A stretch of DNA of 64,000 nt from an uncultured Porphyromonadaceae bacterium (GCA_902491625.1 CABUIO010000001.1:186001-250000); one strand, 5' to 3'; positions 53,745 through 61,948 are shown, counted from the first letter of the stretch. Numbers and translations: made by a program. Notes: generated by a model not told the origin, from the sequence alone.

Positions 53745-54705
53745 AGCGTAGGGCTGCACCATAGTGCAGCCGCGTCCCACACGCCCCAGAGGTGCCGCAC
53801 TGCGGAATAATCCATCCACCGCCCAAATTATCAATCACTTACGTAGGGACGTGCCATGACACGTCCGTCGCGACGTTGCGCATCCGTCCACTAAACGTGG
53901 AGATGACAGAAAACCGCGCAAGCGGTTGCTTTGTCGTTAGCCGATGGATGAGCGAAGCGAATCCGTCGGAAGGCGTACACCTTCATATACAACCGTTTAC
54001 GGTTGCTTCCTCGCGACAACCTGCGCTTGCGTGGGGCATCTCCGAAGCTCTTCCCACGCCCTGCGGCCATCACCGCGCTCGCGTCTGCCGACGCTTCACA
54101 CGGCGTTAATCATAATATCGCGTCTACCGACGCTCCGCGCGCGCCGGGCGTGAGTCGCAGAAAGGCACGAAAAGGCGAAAGGCCTGTCAAGGCCGAGGTG
54201 ATAATAGCCCGGAGCGATCAAGCTCCGGGAATCGCAGACATAACATATATCAAGCCCTGTAGGGGCGATCCGAACGCAACCTTTTTTGGCCGGTCCTACA
54301 GACCTCATTTTCATTGGAATTAATTCTTCCCGGAGCTTAACCGCTCCGGGCTATTGTCGGGTCGGCCTTGACAGGCCTTTCCGCGACACACGAATTTCGC
54401 GGGGAAGCAACCCTGAGGGGTTGAATATGAGGGGACTTTTCCGACGGATTCGCTGCGCTCATCCGTCGGCTATCAATAAAGAAACCGCTGACGCGGTTTT
54501 TTACAGCACAACAACGACACGGCAGACGGATGCGCGGTGCATCGTCGCGTGGGGCGCGGCTGCACCATGATGCAGCTCTACACTACGCTGGTAATCAATG
54601 TCTTTCACAGCACATCGTCGCAGTGGAGCGTCGGCAGACGCGATATTATGATTAACGCCGCGTGAAGCGTCGGTAGACGCGAGCGCGGTGATGGCGTCGC
54701 ATGTA
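53745..54705. repeat. Palindromic mosaic B: nested inverted modules
   Basis: The gap between clpX and the Sel1 gene is made almost wholly of palindromic modules set in mirror order round a core at 54178-54381. Outermost: ggctgcaccatagtgcagcc near 53758 against ggctgcaccatgatgcagc near 54548. Next: AAACCGCGCAAGCGGTT near 53911, and GCCGATGGATGAGCGAAGCG near 53939, mirrored by CCGACGGATTCGCTGCGCTC near 54439 and AACCGCTGACGCGGTT near 54481. A 75-bp pair, 54068-54142 and about 54619-54693, is inverted at about 95%. No gene is supported. Confidence 0.85.
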
Positions 54706-54785
54706 GAATAAAGACCTCGGAGAGGTCGAGCGACAGCGTAGGTAAGATGTCCGGATCTTGATTTGTGAATAACATTGGTAATGAT

Positions 54786-54793
54786 TACCTTTG
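54786..54793 (+). promoter_or_regulatory. -7 box of the Sel1-repeat gene
   Basis: TACCTTTG, about 24 bp before ATG 54817. Confidence 0.6.
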
Positions 54794-54816
54794 TCGCAAC
54801 AAAACAGGCCTACACA

Positions 54817-55953
54817 ATGAAACTTATTGTCAGAATGATATTGGCAGCGATGCTTCTCTGTCTGCCTCTCGGCGTCGACGCTCAGGATGTCATCACCCGA
54901 CCCAAGAAACCGAAAAAGCATACAACCGCCCCGGCTAAGAAACAACCGAAAAGACAACCGAAGAAACAGCAGCCCAAGCCTACAACATCTACAACTTCAA
55001 AACCACCAAAAGAAGAACAGCTCACACCGTCTGAGATGTACAACAAAGGTGTGAGCGCTTATAAAAGAGGTGATTATTCCGAGGCGGTGAGATGGTACCG
55101 CAAGTCGGCAGAACAAGGATTCTTATTAGCGCAAAGAGCTCTCGGTTTTATGTACATGAATGGCGATGGCGCCGAAAGGGATTATTCAGAGGCAGTTAAA
55201 TGGTTTCGCGAGGCAGCAGAACGAGGTGATACAAACTCGCAATTTTGTCTCGGAAAAATGTATGAGGAAGGCAAAGGAATAGATAAAGATTTATCAGAAG
55301 CAAAGCGATGGTATCAAAAAGCTGCGGCCCAGGGAAGTGAGGAAGCGAATATGGCTCTGGAGCGATTGATGGAACAAGAACTCACACCAGAGCAGATGTA
55401 CGCCAAAGGCAAAGAAGCTTATGACAATATTGACTATGCCAAAGCTATGAGATGGTATAAAAAGTCTGCCGAACAAGGAAATGCTCGTGCACAGTGCGAT
55501 CTCGGTTGGATGTATGAAAACGGTTATGGCGTTGCAAAGAATTATACAGAGGCATTGAGGTGGTACCGCAAGTCCGCCGACCTGGGATATGCAGAGGCGC
55601 AATGGAATTTCGGAGGCATGTATGTCTCTGGTCATGGAGTTGTAAGCGATGATTTCGAAGCATTTAAATGGTTTCTCAAAGCTGCCGAGCAAGACCACCA
55701 AAAGGCTCAAGTATATATAGGTCATATGTATAGGTTAGGACGAGGGATAGAACAGAATTATTCAGAGGCATTTAGATGGTACCGGAAGGCAGCTGAGCAG
55801 GGAAATGCAGATGCACAATGCAATCTCGGCGACATGTATAGGGATGGTCTTGGTGTATCAGAGGATCGGAATGAAGCAAAGCGTTGGTATCAGAAAGCAG
55901 CCGATCAGGGAAGTAAAATTGGGAAATTAAGTCTTCTGAATATGAATAGATAG
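54817..55953 (+). CDS. Exported Sel1-repeat protein
   Basis: A 378-residue exported protein: signal MKLIVRMILAAMLLCLPLGV, cleaved after DAQ. A lysine/proline/threonine-rich linker follows (KKPKKHTTAPAKKQPKRQPK), then eight SEL1 (TPR-like) repeats in two blocks, three and five. Each block begins with a near-copy: QLTPSEMYNKG and ELTPEQMYAKG, indicating internal duplication. Each repeat shows the pattern G-x-MY-x-x-G-x-G followed by A-x-x-WY/F-x-KAA-x-x-G. SEL1 repeats bind proteins, so an adaptor role in the envelope is likely. It lies alone between two palindromic mosaics. More AT-rich than its neighbours. Confidence 0.9.
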   Translation: MKLIVRMILAAMLLCLPLGVDAQDVITRPKKPKKHTTAPAKKQPKRQPKKQQPKPTTSTTSKPPKEEQLTPSEMYNKGVSAYKRGDYSEAVRWYRKSAEQGFLLAQRALGFMYMNGDGAERDYSEAVKWFREAAERGDTNSQFCLGKMYEEGKGIDKDLSEAKRWYQKAAAQGSEEANMALERLMEQELTPEQMYAKGKEAYDNIDYAKAMRWYKKSAEQGNARAQCDLGWMYENGYGVAKNYTEALRWYRKSADLGYAEAQWNFGGMYVSGHGVVSDDFEAFKWFLKAAEQDHQKAQVYIGHMYRLGRGIEQNYSEAFRWYRKAAEQGNADAQCNLGDMYRDGLGVSEDRNEAKRWYQKAADQGSKIGKLSLLNMNR

Positions 55954-55966
55954 TGAGGCAAGAAAA

Positions 55967-56605
55967 CTGCGAGAGCAGTTACTTTACCGTTAGCCGATGG
56001 ATGAGCGAAGCGAATCCGTCGGAAGTCACGCGTCCTCATATACAACCGTTTACGGTTGCTTCCACCGCAAAGATTTGGCTTACGCACAATTTGAAAGGCC
56101 TGTAAGGCCGAACCGACAGTAGCCCGGCAGCGTAAGCTCCGGGAATCGCGTACACATAATATATAAAGCCCTGTAGGGGCGATCCGAACGCAACCTTTTT
56201 TGGCCGGCCCTACAGACCTCATTTTCATTGGAATTAATTCTTCCCGGAGCTTGACCGCTCCGCGCTATTGTCGGGTCGGCCTTGACAGGCCTTTTTCGCG
56301 GCGATGCGGGGAAGCAACCCGCAAGGGGTTGTATATGTGGGTTGTACCCTTTCCGACGGATTCGCTACGCTCATCCGTCGGCTAACGACAAAGAAACCGC
56401 TGACGCGGTTTTGCCGTGTCGCAACATTGCGACGGAGGGATGTGCGGAAAGCATCCTCGCGGCGGACGCGCGATCGCGATTAAGGTCTTTACCGCACGAC
56501 GTCGCTCCACGACTGATTTTCCGGGGTGTTCTCCTTCCACGGCCTGAAGGCCGCGGTTGGCAATACGGCCGAACCTCCGGTCCGGCGCTTTTGACACAGT
56601 TTCTG
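55967..56605. repeat. Palindromic mosaic C
   Basis: The gap 55954-56728 repeats the mosaic B architecture: AAACTGCGAGAGCAGTT, GCCGATGGATGAGCGAAGCG and CAACCGTTTACGGTTG on the left, a core at 56094-56295, then GAAGCAACCCGCAAGGGGTT, CCGACGGATTCGCTACGCTC and AACCGCTGACGCGGTT on the right. The distal piece 56498-56605 holds GCCTGAAGGCCGCGG and ACCTCCGGTCCGGCGCTTTT, shared with 8375-8400. No gene supported. Confidence 0.85.
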
Positions 56606-56728
56606 TAAAAGGCAGACATCCCAGATTTTTAACATTTGGAGGGGCATATTTCGGGGGCGGACGGCGAACCAACTTTGCCTTGCGCGTGTTTATAAAATGA
56701 TACAGTGAAGGTACGGATACTTGAAGCA

Positions 56729-57070
56729 ATGATTAGCAAACAAGTCATAGAAGAGATCTATAAGAAATACAATAAGCCGCCAAAGAAGGTTGACGACTTG
56801 CGTATCCCTTATTTTCTCGATCTGCTTTCCAAATCCCATCATCTGCGTCTGAGTCAGGATCAGGAAGAGATTGTCAATGAGGATCTTGACAACTACAATC
56901 CTTTCAAACGGTTTCTTATCCGCCGCATGACAGCCATTCTTGAGTTCGAAAGAATGGTCGCTTTCGCGTTCGATAACCATATCATTTTCTTCCAGAAGGA
57001 TTCCAACGACATGCGCGTTCACTTCAAGCCGGTGAAAAAAGGTTTTTTCAGCCGTCTTTTCGGCAAATGA
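56729..57070 (+). CDS. Small hypothetical protein
   Basis: A 113-residue protein, charged, with a helical N-terminal half (KQVIEEIYKKYNKPPKKVDD, LRIPYFLDLLSKSHHLRLSQ) and FKPVKKGFFSRLFGK at the end. No family recognised, no export signal. The start is taken at ATG 56729; GTG 56705 would add eight residues. Its last 23 bp overlap the 3' end of the convergent esterase gene. Confidence 0.7.
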   Translation: MISKQVIEEIYKKYNKPPKKVDDLRIPYFLDLLSKSHHLRLSQDQEEIVNEDLDNYNPFKRFLIRRMTAILEFERMVAFAFDNHIIFFQKDSNDMRVHFKPVKKGFFSRLFGK

Positions 57071-57731
57071 ATTCCAATCCGTGCATCAGTCGCGGAAAGT
57101 AGTCGACATAGTGCGATCCTTCCTCCCAGCGAAATTCCGTATCAATTCCTTTTGACCTTAGAAATTCCACCGTTTCCGCCGTGCACTCGCCCACGGTGGC
57201 AAAGACCTTGTTGCGCGATTTCGGTTCCTGACGTCCGAGCGAGATATAGATCCTGGCATCAGAGGGTTTGTGAAGGTCCTCGTGGTGACGCAGCCAGCCG
57301 TCGAAGCCGTCGTACCAGAACGAGCCGGAGAGCGAGATAACGTCACGGAAAATGTCGCATACCATCCACTGCCAGAGCGCGAAGAGTCCGGACATGGAGA
57401 TTCCGGCGAGCACGCGCGTCTGAGGACGGCAGCCGAGCATCGACTCGGCCTGCGGCAGAATACGCTCCGTCAGCCGACGCAGAAACACCGGCGCACCGCC
57501 CCGGAAATCCGGAGTGCCCGCCGGAACACCTTTCGCCACCCAGGGCGAGAGATCGCCGTCCCAGTCCATGCCATTGATCACCGCCATGCAGATGCCGAAA
57601 TGGCTTGCGATAGCACGCAGTTCAGACTCTTCCGCAGGCTTATAGCCGGGAAGATAGCATATCATTCCGCAATCTGCCTCGCCGGCACACCGTACCTCAA
57701 GATTGCCGCTGTAAAACTTCACATTTTTCAT
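57048..57731 (-). CDS. Alpha/beta-hydrolase esterase
   Basis: A 227-residue enterobactin-esterase-like or esterase D-type hydrolase without a signal peptide. GISMSGLFALWQWM contains the nucleophile Ser in G-x-S-x-S/G; ARIYISLGRQEPKSRNK holds the likely acid-loop region and GSHYVDYFPRLMHGLEF the histidine. It overlaps the GNAT gene by 4 bp and is the third gene of the adenylation operon, where it could release or deacylate a product. Substrate unknown. Confidence 0.85.
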   Translation of the reverse strand: MKNVKFYSGNLEVRCAGEADCGMICYLPGYKPAEESELRAIASHFGICMAVINGMDWDGDLSPWVAKGVPAGTPDFRGGAPVFLRRLTERILPQAESMLGCRPQTRVLAGISMSGLFALWQWMVCDIFRDVISLSGSFWYDGFDGWLRHHEDLHKPSDARIYISLGRQEPKSRNKVFATVGECTAETVEFLRSKGIDTEFRWEEGSHYVDYFPRLMHGLEFICRKDG

Positions 57732-58192
57732 TGCCTATAGATCATCATGTCCTTCAGTTCCCGGAAACCACACCCGGCGTAGAGTCCACGCGCCATGTCG
57801 GTCGTCTCCAGATATATCTTGCCGCATCCTTTCCCTTGTGCGAACGTTACAAGAGTCTCGACAATCCGCCTCCCCAGCCCCCGGCCGCGATATTGAGGAC
57901 GCACGTAGACATTCATTATGTAGGCTGAGAGGCCGGAAATGTCGTCGGGTGAAGGCATCTCGCGCTGTAGACATACAGCGCCGCTGCCACACAGTGTGCC
58001 AGCGTCGGTGTCGGTGCAGATGAACGCGAAATGGCTCCGGCCAAGCTCACTGCGATAATAAGCCACTGTCTCGCACCGCAATGACTCGAAGAGTGCGACA
58101 TCTTCTTCTGAGATGCCGAACACCGCCGAGAGCACTTCCATGCGCAGCGAAAGCAGAAGTTCCCTGTCATCCGTCCGGGTAATCACTATCAT
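57728..58192 (-). CDS. GNAT-family N-acetyltransferase
   Basis: A 154-residue GNAT protein: SAYIMNVYVRPQYRGRGLGR is the acetyl-CoA loop (R-G-x-G-x-R/G), preceded by GTLCGSGAVCLQREMPSP, and followed by GKIYLETTDMARGLYAGCGF. It would acetylate an amine with acetyl-CoA. It overlaps both neighbouring genes by 4 bp, so synthesis with the adenylating enzyme and the esterase is coupled. Acceptor unknown; modification of the activated amino acid is a reasonable guess. Confidence 0.88.
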   Translation of the reverse strand: MIVITRTDDRELLLSLRMEVLSAVFGISEEDVALFESLRCETVAYYRSELGRSHFAFICTDTDAGTLCGSGAVCLQREMPSPDDISGLSAYIMNVYVRPQYRGRGLGRRIVETLVTFAQGKGCGKIYLETTDMARGLYAGCGFRELKDMMIYRQ

Positions 58193-59703
58193 GACACGAG
58201 CCTCCCTTCTTTCAGAATCACCGGAAGTGCGTCTGCATTAACCTTGCCGTTGCTCGTCATTGGCAGCGCACGCATCGCGACGTAGTATTCAGGCATCATG
58301 TATGGAGCCAGTCGGCTCGCCATCTCGCGCCGAAGCATGGCGACCGAAAAATCTTCCGTATCCTTGGGTACGAAATATGCCGTCAGGTAAGCGAGTCCGT
58401 CGGAATCGTAATTGGCTGTCACTATGCCGAAATCCACCCCCTCGCAGTTGCTAAGGACGTTGGTCACTTCGCCACATTCCACGCGGCGTCCGAGTATCAT
58501 CACCTGATTATCCTTGCGATGCAGAAATGCAACGCGTCCGTCGGCCATCCGGTAGCCGATGTCGCCGCTCATATAGACCCTGCGCCCCGAAACGTCAACC
58601 GTGAAATTACGCTGCTCGGGACAGTCGGTGACATATCCGGCCGACACACCGGCGCCGTAGATGGCGATCTCGCCGATCTCTCCCGGAGCGGCAGGGCGTC
58701 CTGAGGCGGCGACGATCTCGACTTCGACTCCACTGACAGCGAGGCCGATAGGATACGTGCCGTCCTCCAGAGGAGATATGTTGTCGCACCTCTGGTAAGT
58801 GGCACATACGGTAGTTTCCGACGGACCGTAGGTATTGTAGATCATAACATCTTTCCCTTTCAGTCGGTCGATATAGGCATCGCGGAGCACGTCGCCGCCG
58901 CTGATGAGCAGACGCAATGAGGAAGGGAGCGATGCAAGTCTGTTGAATTCCATTATAAGATAAGGGAATCCGCTTACGACCGTCACGCCGCAGCTCTCGA
59001 TGAAACCGACAAGCGTGTGAAAATCGTCGCGTGTCTCCTCCGTCGGAATCGCGAGGCAACAACCGTTGAGAAGCGTGGCAAAAACCTCCTCGACGAATAT
59101 GTCGAAACTGCATACTGAATACTGCAGCATGACGTCCTTGCCCGGCACGAGACGGAATTCATTGTCGAAGGCATCGGCGTAGTTGCAGACATTGGCATTG
59201 GTGACGCGCACACCTTTCGGCCTTCCGGTTGTACCGGAGGTGTAGAGGACATATGCCTCCGACTGCGGGGTCGCTTCCGTGAGGCGCTCGTCGCGACAGC
59301 CACGATGCGGAAGTCTAAGCATTGCGCACGAAACCACCGGGATACCACAATCTTCCGGCACTTCAAAAGCGCCGTCTGTCACGAGAAGACTGACTCCGGC
59401 ATCCTCCATCATGAAGCGTATCCGCTCCTCCGGGAAAGACGGCTCACAAGGCACATAGCAACCTCCAAGACGTAGCACGGCGAGCATGGCGGCGATCATA
59501 TCGAAACCATGAGCCATCACAATCCCTACCCTCGTGCCTTGGCGGACACCATATACTTCCGACAGCGCACAGGCATAGCCACTGACAAGCGCGTCAAGTT
59601 CCGAGAAAGTGAGCGTATTCTCGCCGTCGGTCAGCGCGTGCAAGGTTCCATGCTTTTTCACGCAGGAATGAAAGCGTCCGTAAATAGTATCTGTGTTGTT
59701 CAT
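58189..59703 (-). CDS. Stand-alone amino-acid adenylation enzyme (NRPS A-domain type)
   Basis: A 504-residue member of the ANL superfamily. Core motifs: A3 YTSGTTGRPKG (154-164), A4 with Asp201 in SFDIFVEEVFA, A5 NTYGPSETT (290-298), A7 YMSGDIGYRMADG, A8 GRRVECGEV and A10 NGKVNADAL with Lys487. Asp201 corresponds to the aspartate that binds the alpha-amino group in amino-acid-activating domains, so an amino acid is the likely substrate. No carrier (4'-phosphopantetheine) domain is fused or encoded nearby. It heads the operon with GNAT and esterase genes. Product unknown. Confidence 0.88.
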   Translation of the reverse strand: MNNTDTIYGRFHSCVKKHGTLHALTDGENTLTFSELDALVSGYACALSEVYGVRQGTRVGIVMAHGFDMIAAMLAVLRLGGCYVPCEPSFPEERIRFMMEDAGVSLLVTDGAFEVPEDCGIPVVSCAMLRLPHRGCRDERLTEATPQSEAYVLYTSGTTGRPKGVRVTNANVCNYADAFDNEFRLVPGKDVMLQYSVCSFDIFVEEVFATLLNGCCLAIPTEETRDDFHTLVGFIESCGVTVVSGFPYLIMEFNRLASLPSSLRLLISGGDVLRDAYIDRLKGKDVMIYNTYGPSETTVCATYQRCDNISPLEDGTYPIGLAVSGVEVEIVAASGRPAAPGEIGEIAIYGAGVSAGYVTDCPEQRNFTVDVSGRRVYMSGDIGYRMADGRVAFLHRKDNQVMILGRRVECGEVTNVLSNCEGVDFGIVTANYDSDGLAYLTAYFVPKDTEDFSVAMLRREMASRLAPYMMPEYYVAMRALPMTSNGKVNADALPVILKEGRLVS

Positions 59704-59736
59704 AGTTTACACGTTTAGAGTTTCAACGCTTGAAAA

Positions 59737-59761
59737 GCACTCTTGGTTGAAAAGAGAGTGC
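59737..59761 (-). promoter_or_regulatory. Inverted repeat upstream of the adenylation operon
   Basis: GCACTCT (59737-59743) and AGAGTGC (59755-59761) are perfect inverted 7-mers 11 bp apart, 34 bp from ATG 59703. It may be an operator or a leader hairpin. No standard -7 box was seen for the leftward operon. Confidence 0.45.
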
Positions 59762-59781
59762 GAGATGCCCTCTAATAGACA

Positions 59782-59813
59782 TTTGCAGGGTTGAAATAGA
59801 ATTTGTAATTTCG
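59782..59813 (+). promoter_or_regulatory. rpiB promoter
   Basis: TTTG at 59782-59785 and TAATTTCG at 59806-59813 are spaced 20 bp; the second differs from TAnnTTTG at one base. ATG 59846 is 32 bp on. Confidence 0.6.
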
Positions 59814-59845
59814 CATTACCAATCACAAAACAAACCGACTACAGT

Positions 59846-60280
59846 ATGAAGACTATAGCATTCGCGTCAGACCATGCAGGCTACGAGCTGAAGGAAACGC
59901 TTAAAAAATATGTGGAATCAAAGGGATACTGCGTCAAGGATTTCGGCACCTACAGCACCGATTCCTGCGATTATCCCGACTTCGCACATCCCGCAGCCGA
60001 GGCTGTCGAGAAAGGTGAGTGCGATTTCGGCATCGCCATGTGCGGCAGCGGCAACGGCATCTCCATGACCCTCAACAAGCATCAGGGCATCCGCGCCGCC
60101 CTATGCTGGCTTCCGGAACTCGCAGCTCTCGCACGTCAGCACAACAATGCCAATATCCTTGTGCTGCCCGCGCGCTTCATCTCCACGGAGATGGCTGAAA
60201 GCATCGTTGACGCTTACCTTGGCGCCGAATTCGAGGGGGGACGCCATCAGCGCCGCATCGACAAGATCGCCATCAAGTGA
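59846..60280 (+). CDS. rpiB: Ribose-5-phosphate isomerase B
   Basis: A 144-residue RpiB, interconverting ribulose- and ribose-5-phosphate. FASDHAGYELKETLKKYVES is the conserved N-terminus, followed by DYPDFAHPAAEAVEKGECDF and GIAMCGSGNGISM, which holds the catalytic Cys and anion hole. Usual length. folB begins one base after its stop, so the two are co-translated. Confidence 0.96.
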   Translation: MKTIAFASDHAGYELKETLKKYVESKGYCVKDFGTYSTDSCDYPDFAHPAAEAVEKGECDFGIAMCGSGNGISMTLNKHQGIRAALCWLPELAALARQHNNANILVLPARFISTEMAESIVDAYLGAEFEGGRHQRRIDKIAIK

Positions 60281-60281
60281 C

Positions 60282-60701
60282 ATGTCCGCATCGCTCGAAC
60301 TGACGCTGACCGACGCGCGGTTTCACGGCTACCATGGTGTCTTGGAGCAGGAACGCACCGTCGGCAATGAGTTTGCCGTCGATCTCACCGCTACGCTACC
60401 GCTCGGCTGTCGCGATACGATGGCCGCAACCATAACCGACGAACTCGCCGACACCATCTCATACGCCGATCTCTACGACCGCGTGCGGGAAAACATGGCC
60501 GTACCCTGCCGCCTCCTTGAACACCTCGCCGCACGCATCGTCGACGACCTTGCCGCGCGCTGGCCGCAGATAGAAAGCCTGCACGTGCGGATCACCAAAC
60601 TCGCGCCTCCGATTCCCGGCAGCGACTGCCGCGCCTCAGTGGCGATCACCTGGCGCCGCCCCAACAATGGTTCGAAAATAATGCACCGGAAAATTGGTTA
60701 G
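60282..60701 (+). CDS. folB: Dihydroneopterin aldolase
   Basis: A 139-residue FolB: LTLTDARFHGYHGVLEQERT near the N-terminus (catalytic Glu in VLEQER and Tyr in GYHG) and KLAPPIPGSDCRASVAITW at the end. It cleaves 7,8-dihydroneopterin in folate synthesis. The final residues NNGSKIMHRKIG are coded by a copy of the short AACAATGGTTCGAAAA repeat, so the original stop may have been replaced. The start follows the rpiB stop by one base. Confidence 0.92.
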   Translation: MSASLELTLTDARFHGYHGVLEQERTVGNEFAVDLTATLPLGCRDTMAATITDELADTISYADLYDRVRENMAVPCRLLEHLAARIVDDLAARWPQIESLHVRITKLAPPIPGSDCRASVAITWRRPNNGSKIMHRKIG

Positions 60702-60776
60702 CAATGGTTCGAAAAAATGGTTAACAATGGATTGAAATAAAGATTGTTCCTCATTGTTCCCCATAGTTCGAAAATA
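60662..60776. repeat. Cluster of short repeats after folB
   Basis: AACAATGGTTCGAAAA occurs inside folB's end (60663) and, with variation, at about 60702 and 60722, followed by ATTGTTCCTCATTGTTCCCC and CATAGTTCGAAAA. The same pattern is seen at 40424 and 62835-62912. AACAATGG and CCATTGTT are inverted partners and could pair. Confidence 0.6.
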
Positions 60777-60801
60777 AGGTTAAAAAAATAGGTGAAGATT
60801 T

Positions 60802-60833
60802 TTTGCGTATCTCGCCAAGAAGTATTAACTTTG
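60802..60833 (+). promoter_or_regulatory. tRNA-Arg promoter
   Basis: TTTG at 60802-60805 and TAACTTTG at 60826-60833, 20 bp apart, 34 bp before the tRNA. Confidence 0.75.
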
Positions 60834-60867
60834 CACCGTCAAAAGGGAGAAATCCTCACGACAAAAA

Positions 60868-60941
60868 GGTCCGTTAGCTCAATTGAATAGAGCATCTGAC
60901 TACGGATCAGAAGGTTGCAGGTTTGAATCCTGCACGGATCA
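60868..60941 (+). tRNA. tRNA-Arg (anticodon ACG)
   Basis: A 74-nt cloverleaf. Acceptor GGTCCGT pairs with ACGGATC (one G-T). The D arm is GCTC...AGAGC. The anticodon stem TCTGA/TCAGA encloses CTACGGA with ACG, read as ICG after deamination. The T arm contains GCAGG/TTGAATC/CTGC. The CCA end is not encoded. Confidence 0.95.
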
Positions 60942-60946
60942 CACCC

Positions 60947-60979
60947 ACCTCTGAAGACTTTCGGTTTTCAGAGGTTTTT
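60947..60979 (+). terminator. tRNA-Arg terminator
   Basis: ACCTCTGAA (60947-60955) pairs with TTCAGAGGT (60967-60975), with T's to 60979. Confidence 0.9.
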
Positions 60980-60993
60980 AACTATATAGACCA

Positions 60994-61674
60994 ATGGCTG
61001 ACAATTACCTCGAACGCCGCATGGAGGAGCTTCGCGCTCCGCGCACCTCAACATTCCGTCCGCAGATCCAACGCATCGGATTAGGTTGGAGTCTGCCGAA
61101 ACTCCGCGTAGTGATCGCAGGATGCGGAGATGCAATCGACACAAGCGTAGCCGAAGGATTTGCCGACGCGGGATGCCGCGTCAGCCTCATTTCCGACAAT
61201 ACTGAAGCCGGCAACGAACTCGCGCGCAAAGGAATACGCTTCTGCCACGTCGATACATTCGGCAGCGAAACGCTGCATGACGCCATGACGCAGACACTCG
61301 CTGCATGGCGCGACGCCGACGTCGCGATCTGCCACGGACTCGCCTCGGAGCAGCAACTCGCCATCGCCAAAGCGTGGAGCGAACGCCGTAAGCAATTTCC
61401 GGCGGTAAGCGACTACGGCGGACGCTTCATCAGCATCCTCGCCTCCGCCGATCAGCCCGCAACGCAAGAACTAACCGACATATTGCGCCCCTTGCGCATC
61501 ACCTTCAATCGAATCATCGTTCCGGAAGAAATCGACACCACAGTGACAGACGAGCGTCGGAAGCGCGCCATTGCGACCATTGTCCGCACATGCCAATACC
61601 TCGCTCTCCCCGACTCCGCCGCCATCACCGCCGCCCTCCTCCCAATCACAGTTTTACAGGACGGAATACCGTAA
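60994..61674 (+). CDS. SDR-like Rossmann-fold protein, truncated-looking
   Basis: A 226-residue protein whose middle begins RVVIAGCGDAIDTSVAEGFA, an NAD(P)-binding-like glycine stretch followed by the FADAGCRVSLISDN strand. The catalytic Tyr-x-x-x-Lys of SDRs is not visible; SDYGGRFISILAS stands near its place. It may be a non-catalytic relative. The N-terminus (MADNYLERRMEELRAPRTST) is charged and lacks a signal. Immediately downstream of the tRNA terminator and convergent with the antitoxin gene, one base apart. Confidence 0.7.
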   Translation: MADNYLERRMEELRAPRTSTFRPQIQRIGLGWSLPKLRVVIAGCGDAIDTSVAEGFADAGCRVSLISDNTEAGNELARKGIRFCHVDTFGSETLHDAMTQTLAAWRDADVAICHGLASEQQLAIAKAWSERRKQFPAVSDYGGRFISILASADQPATQELTDILRPLRITFNRIIVPEEIDTTVTDERRKRAIATIVRTCQYLALPDSAAITAALLPITVLQDGIP

Positions 61675-61675
61675 G

Positions 61676-61948
61676 TCAAGATATACTTACGGAAATAATA
61701 GGATCTCCGAAAAACGTGGAAAGTCTTGCGAGAGTCGCAATAGTAAAATTATGTTGGCCACTGAGCCACTTCGTCACCTCACAAGGTCTTTTGCCAATAG
61801 CATCTGCAAATTGTTTCTTAGACAGGCCACGAGCCTGCATCAATTCATAGATCCGGTCAGAAATCTTAAAACACAGATCGGTTTCCCTTTGAAGATTCTC
61901 AGGGATAGGTCCCAACATTTCCTCAAGAGATTTGGCAGTCCGTTTCAT
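61676..61948 (-). CDS. XRE-family antitoxin-like regulator
   Basis: A 90-residue protein with a helix-turn-helix: ISDRIYELMQARGLSKKQFA, DAIGKRPCEVTKWLSGQHNF (recognition helix), TIATLARLSTFFGDPII. It overlaps the upstream gene by the ATGA of its start, as in HigB-HigA-type modules where the antitoxin is second and represses the pair. Confidence 0.85.
   Translation of the reverse strand: MKRTAKSLEEMLGPIPENLQRETDLCFKISDRIYELMQARGLSKKQFADAIGKRPCEVTKWLSGQHNFTIATLARLSTFFGDPIISVSIS

Noticed and set aside
53745..54705. CRISPR array in the repeat-rich region after clpX
   Set aside because: Repeats are mirrored palindromes of differing type, not evenly spaced direct repeats with unique spacers; no cas genes.
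60868..60941. tRNA-Arg as an attachment site
   Set aside because: No duplicated tRNA 3' end and no integrase nearby; the following genes are separated by a terminator only.
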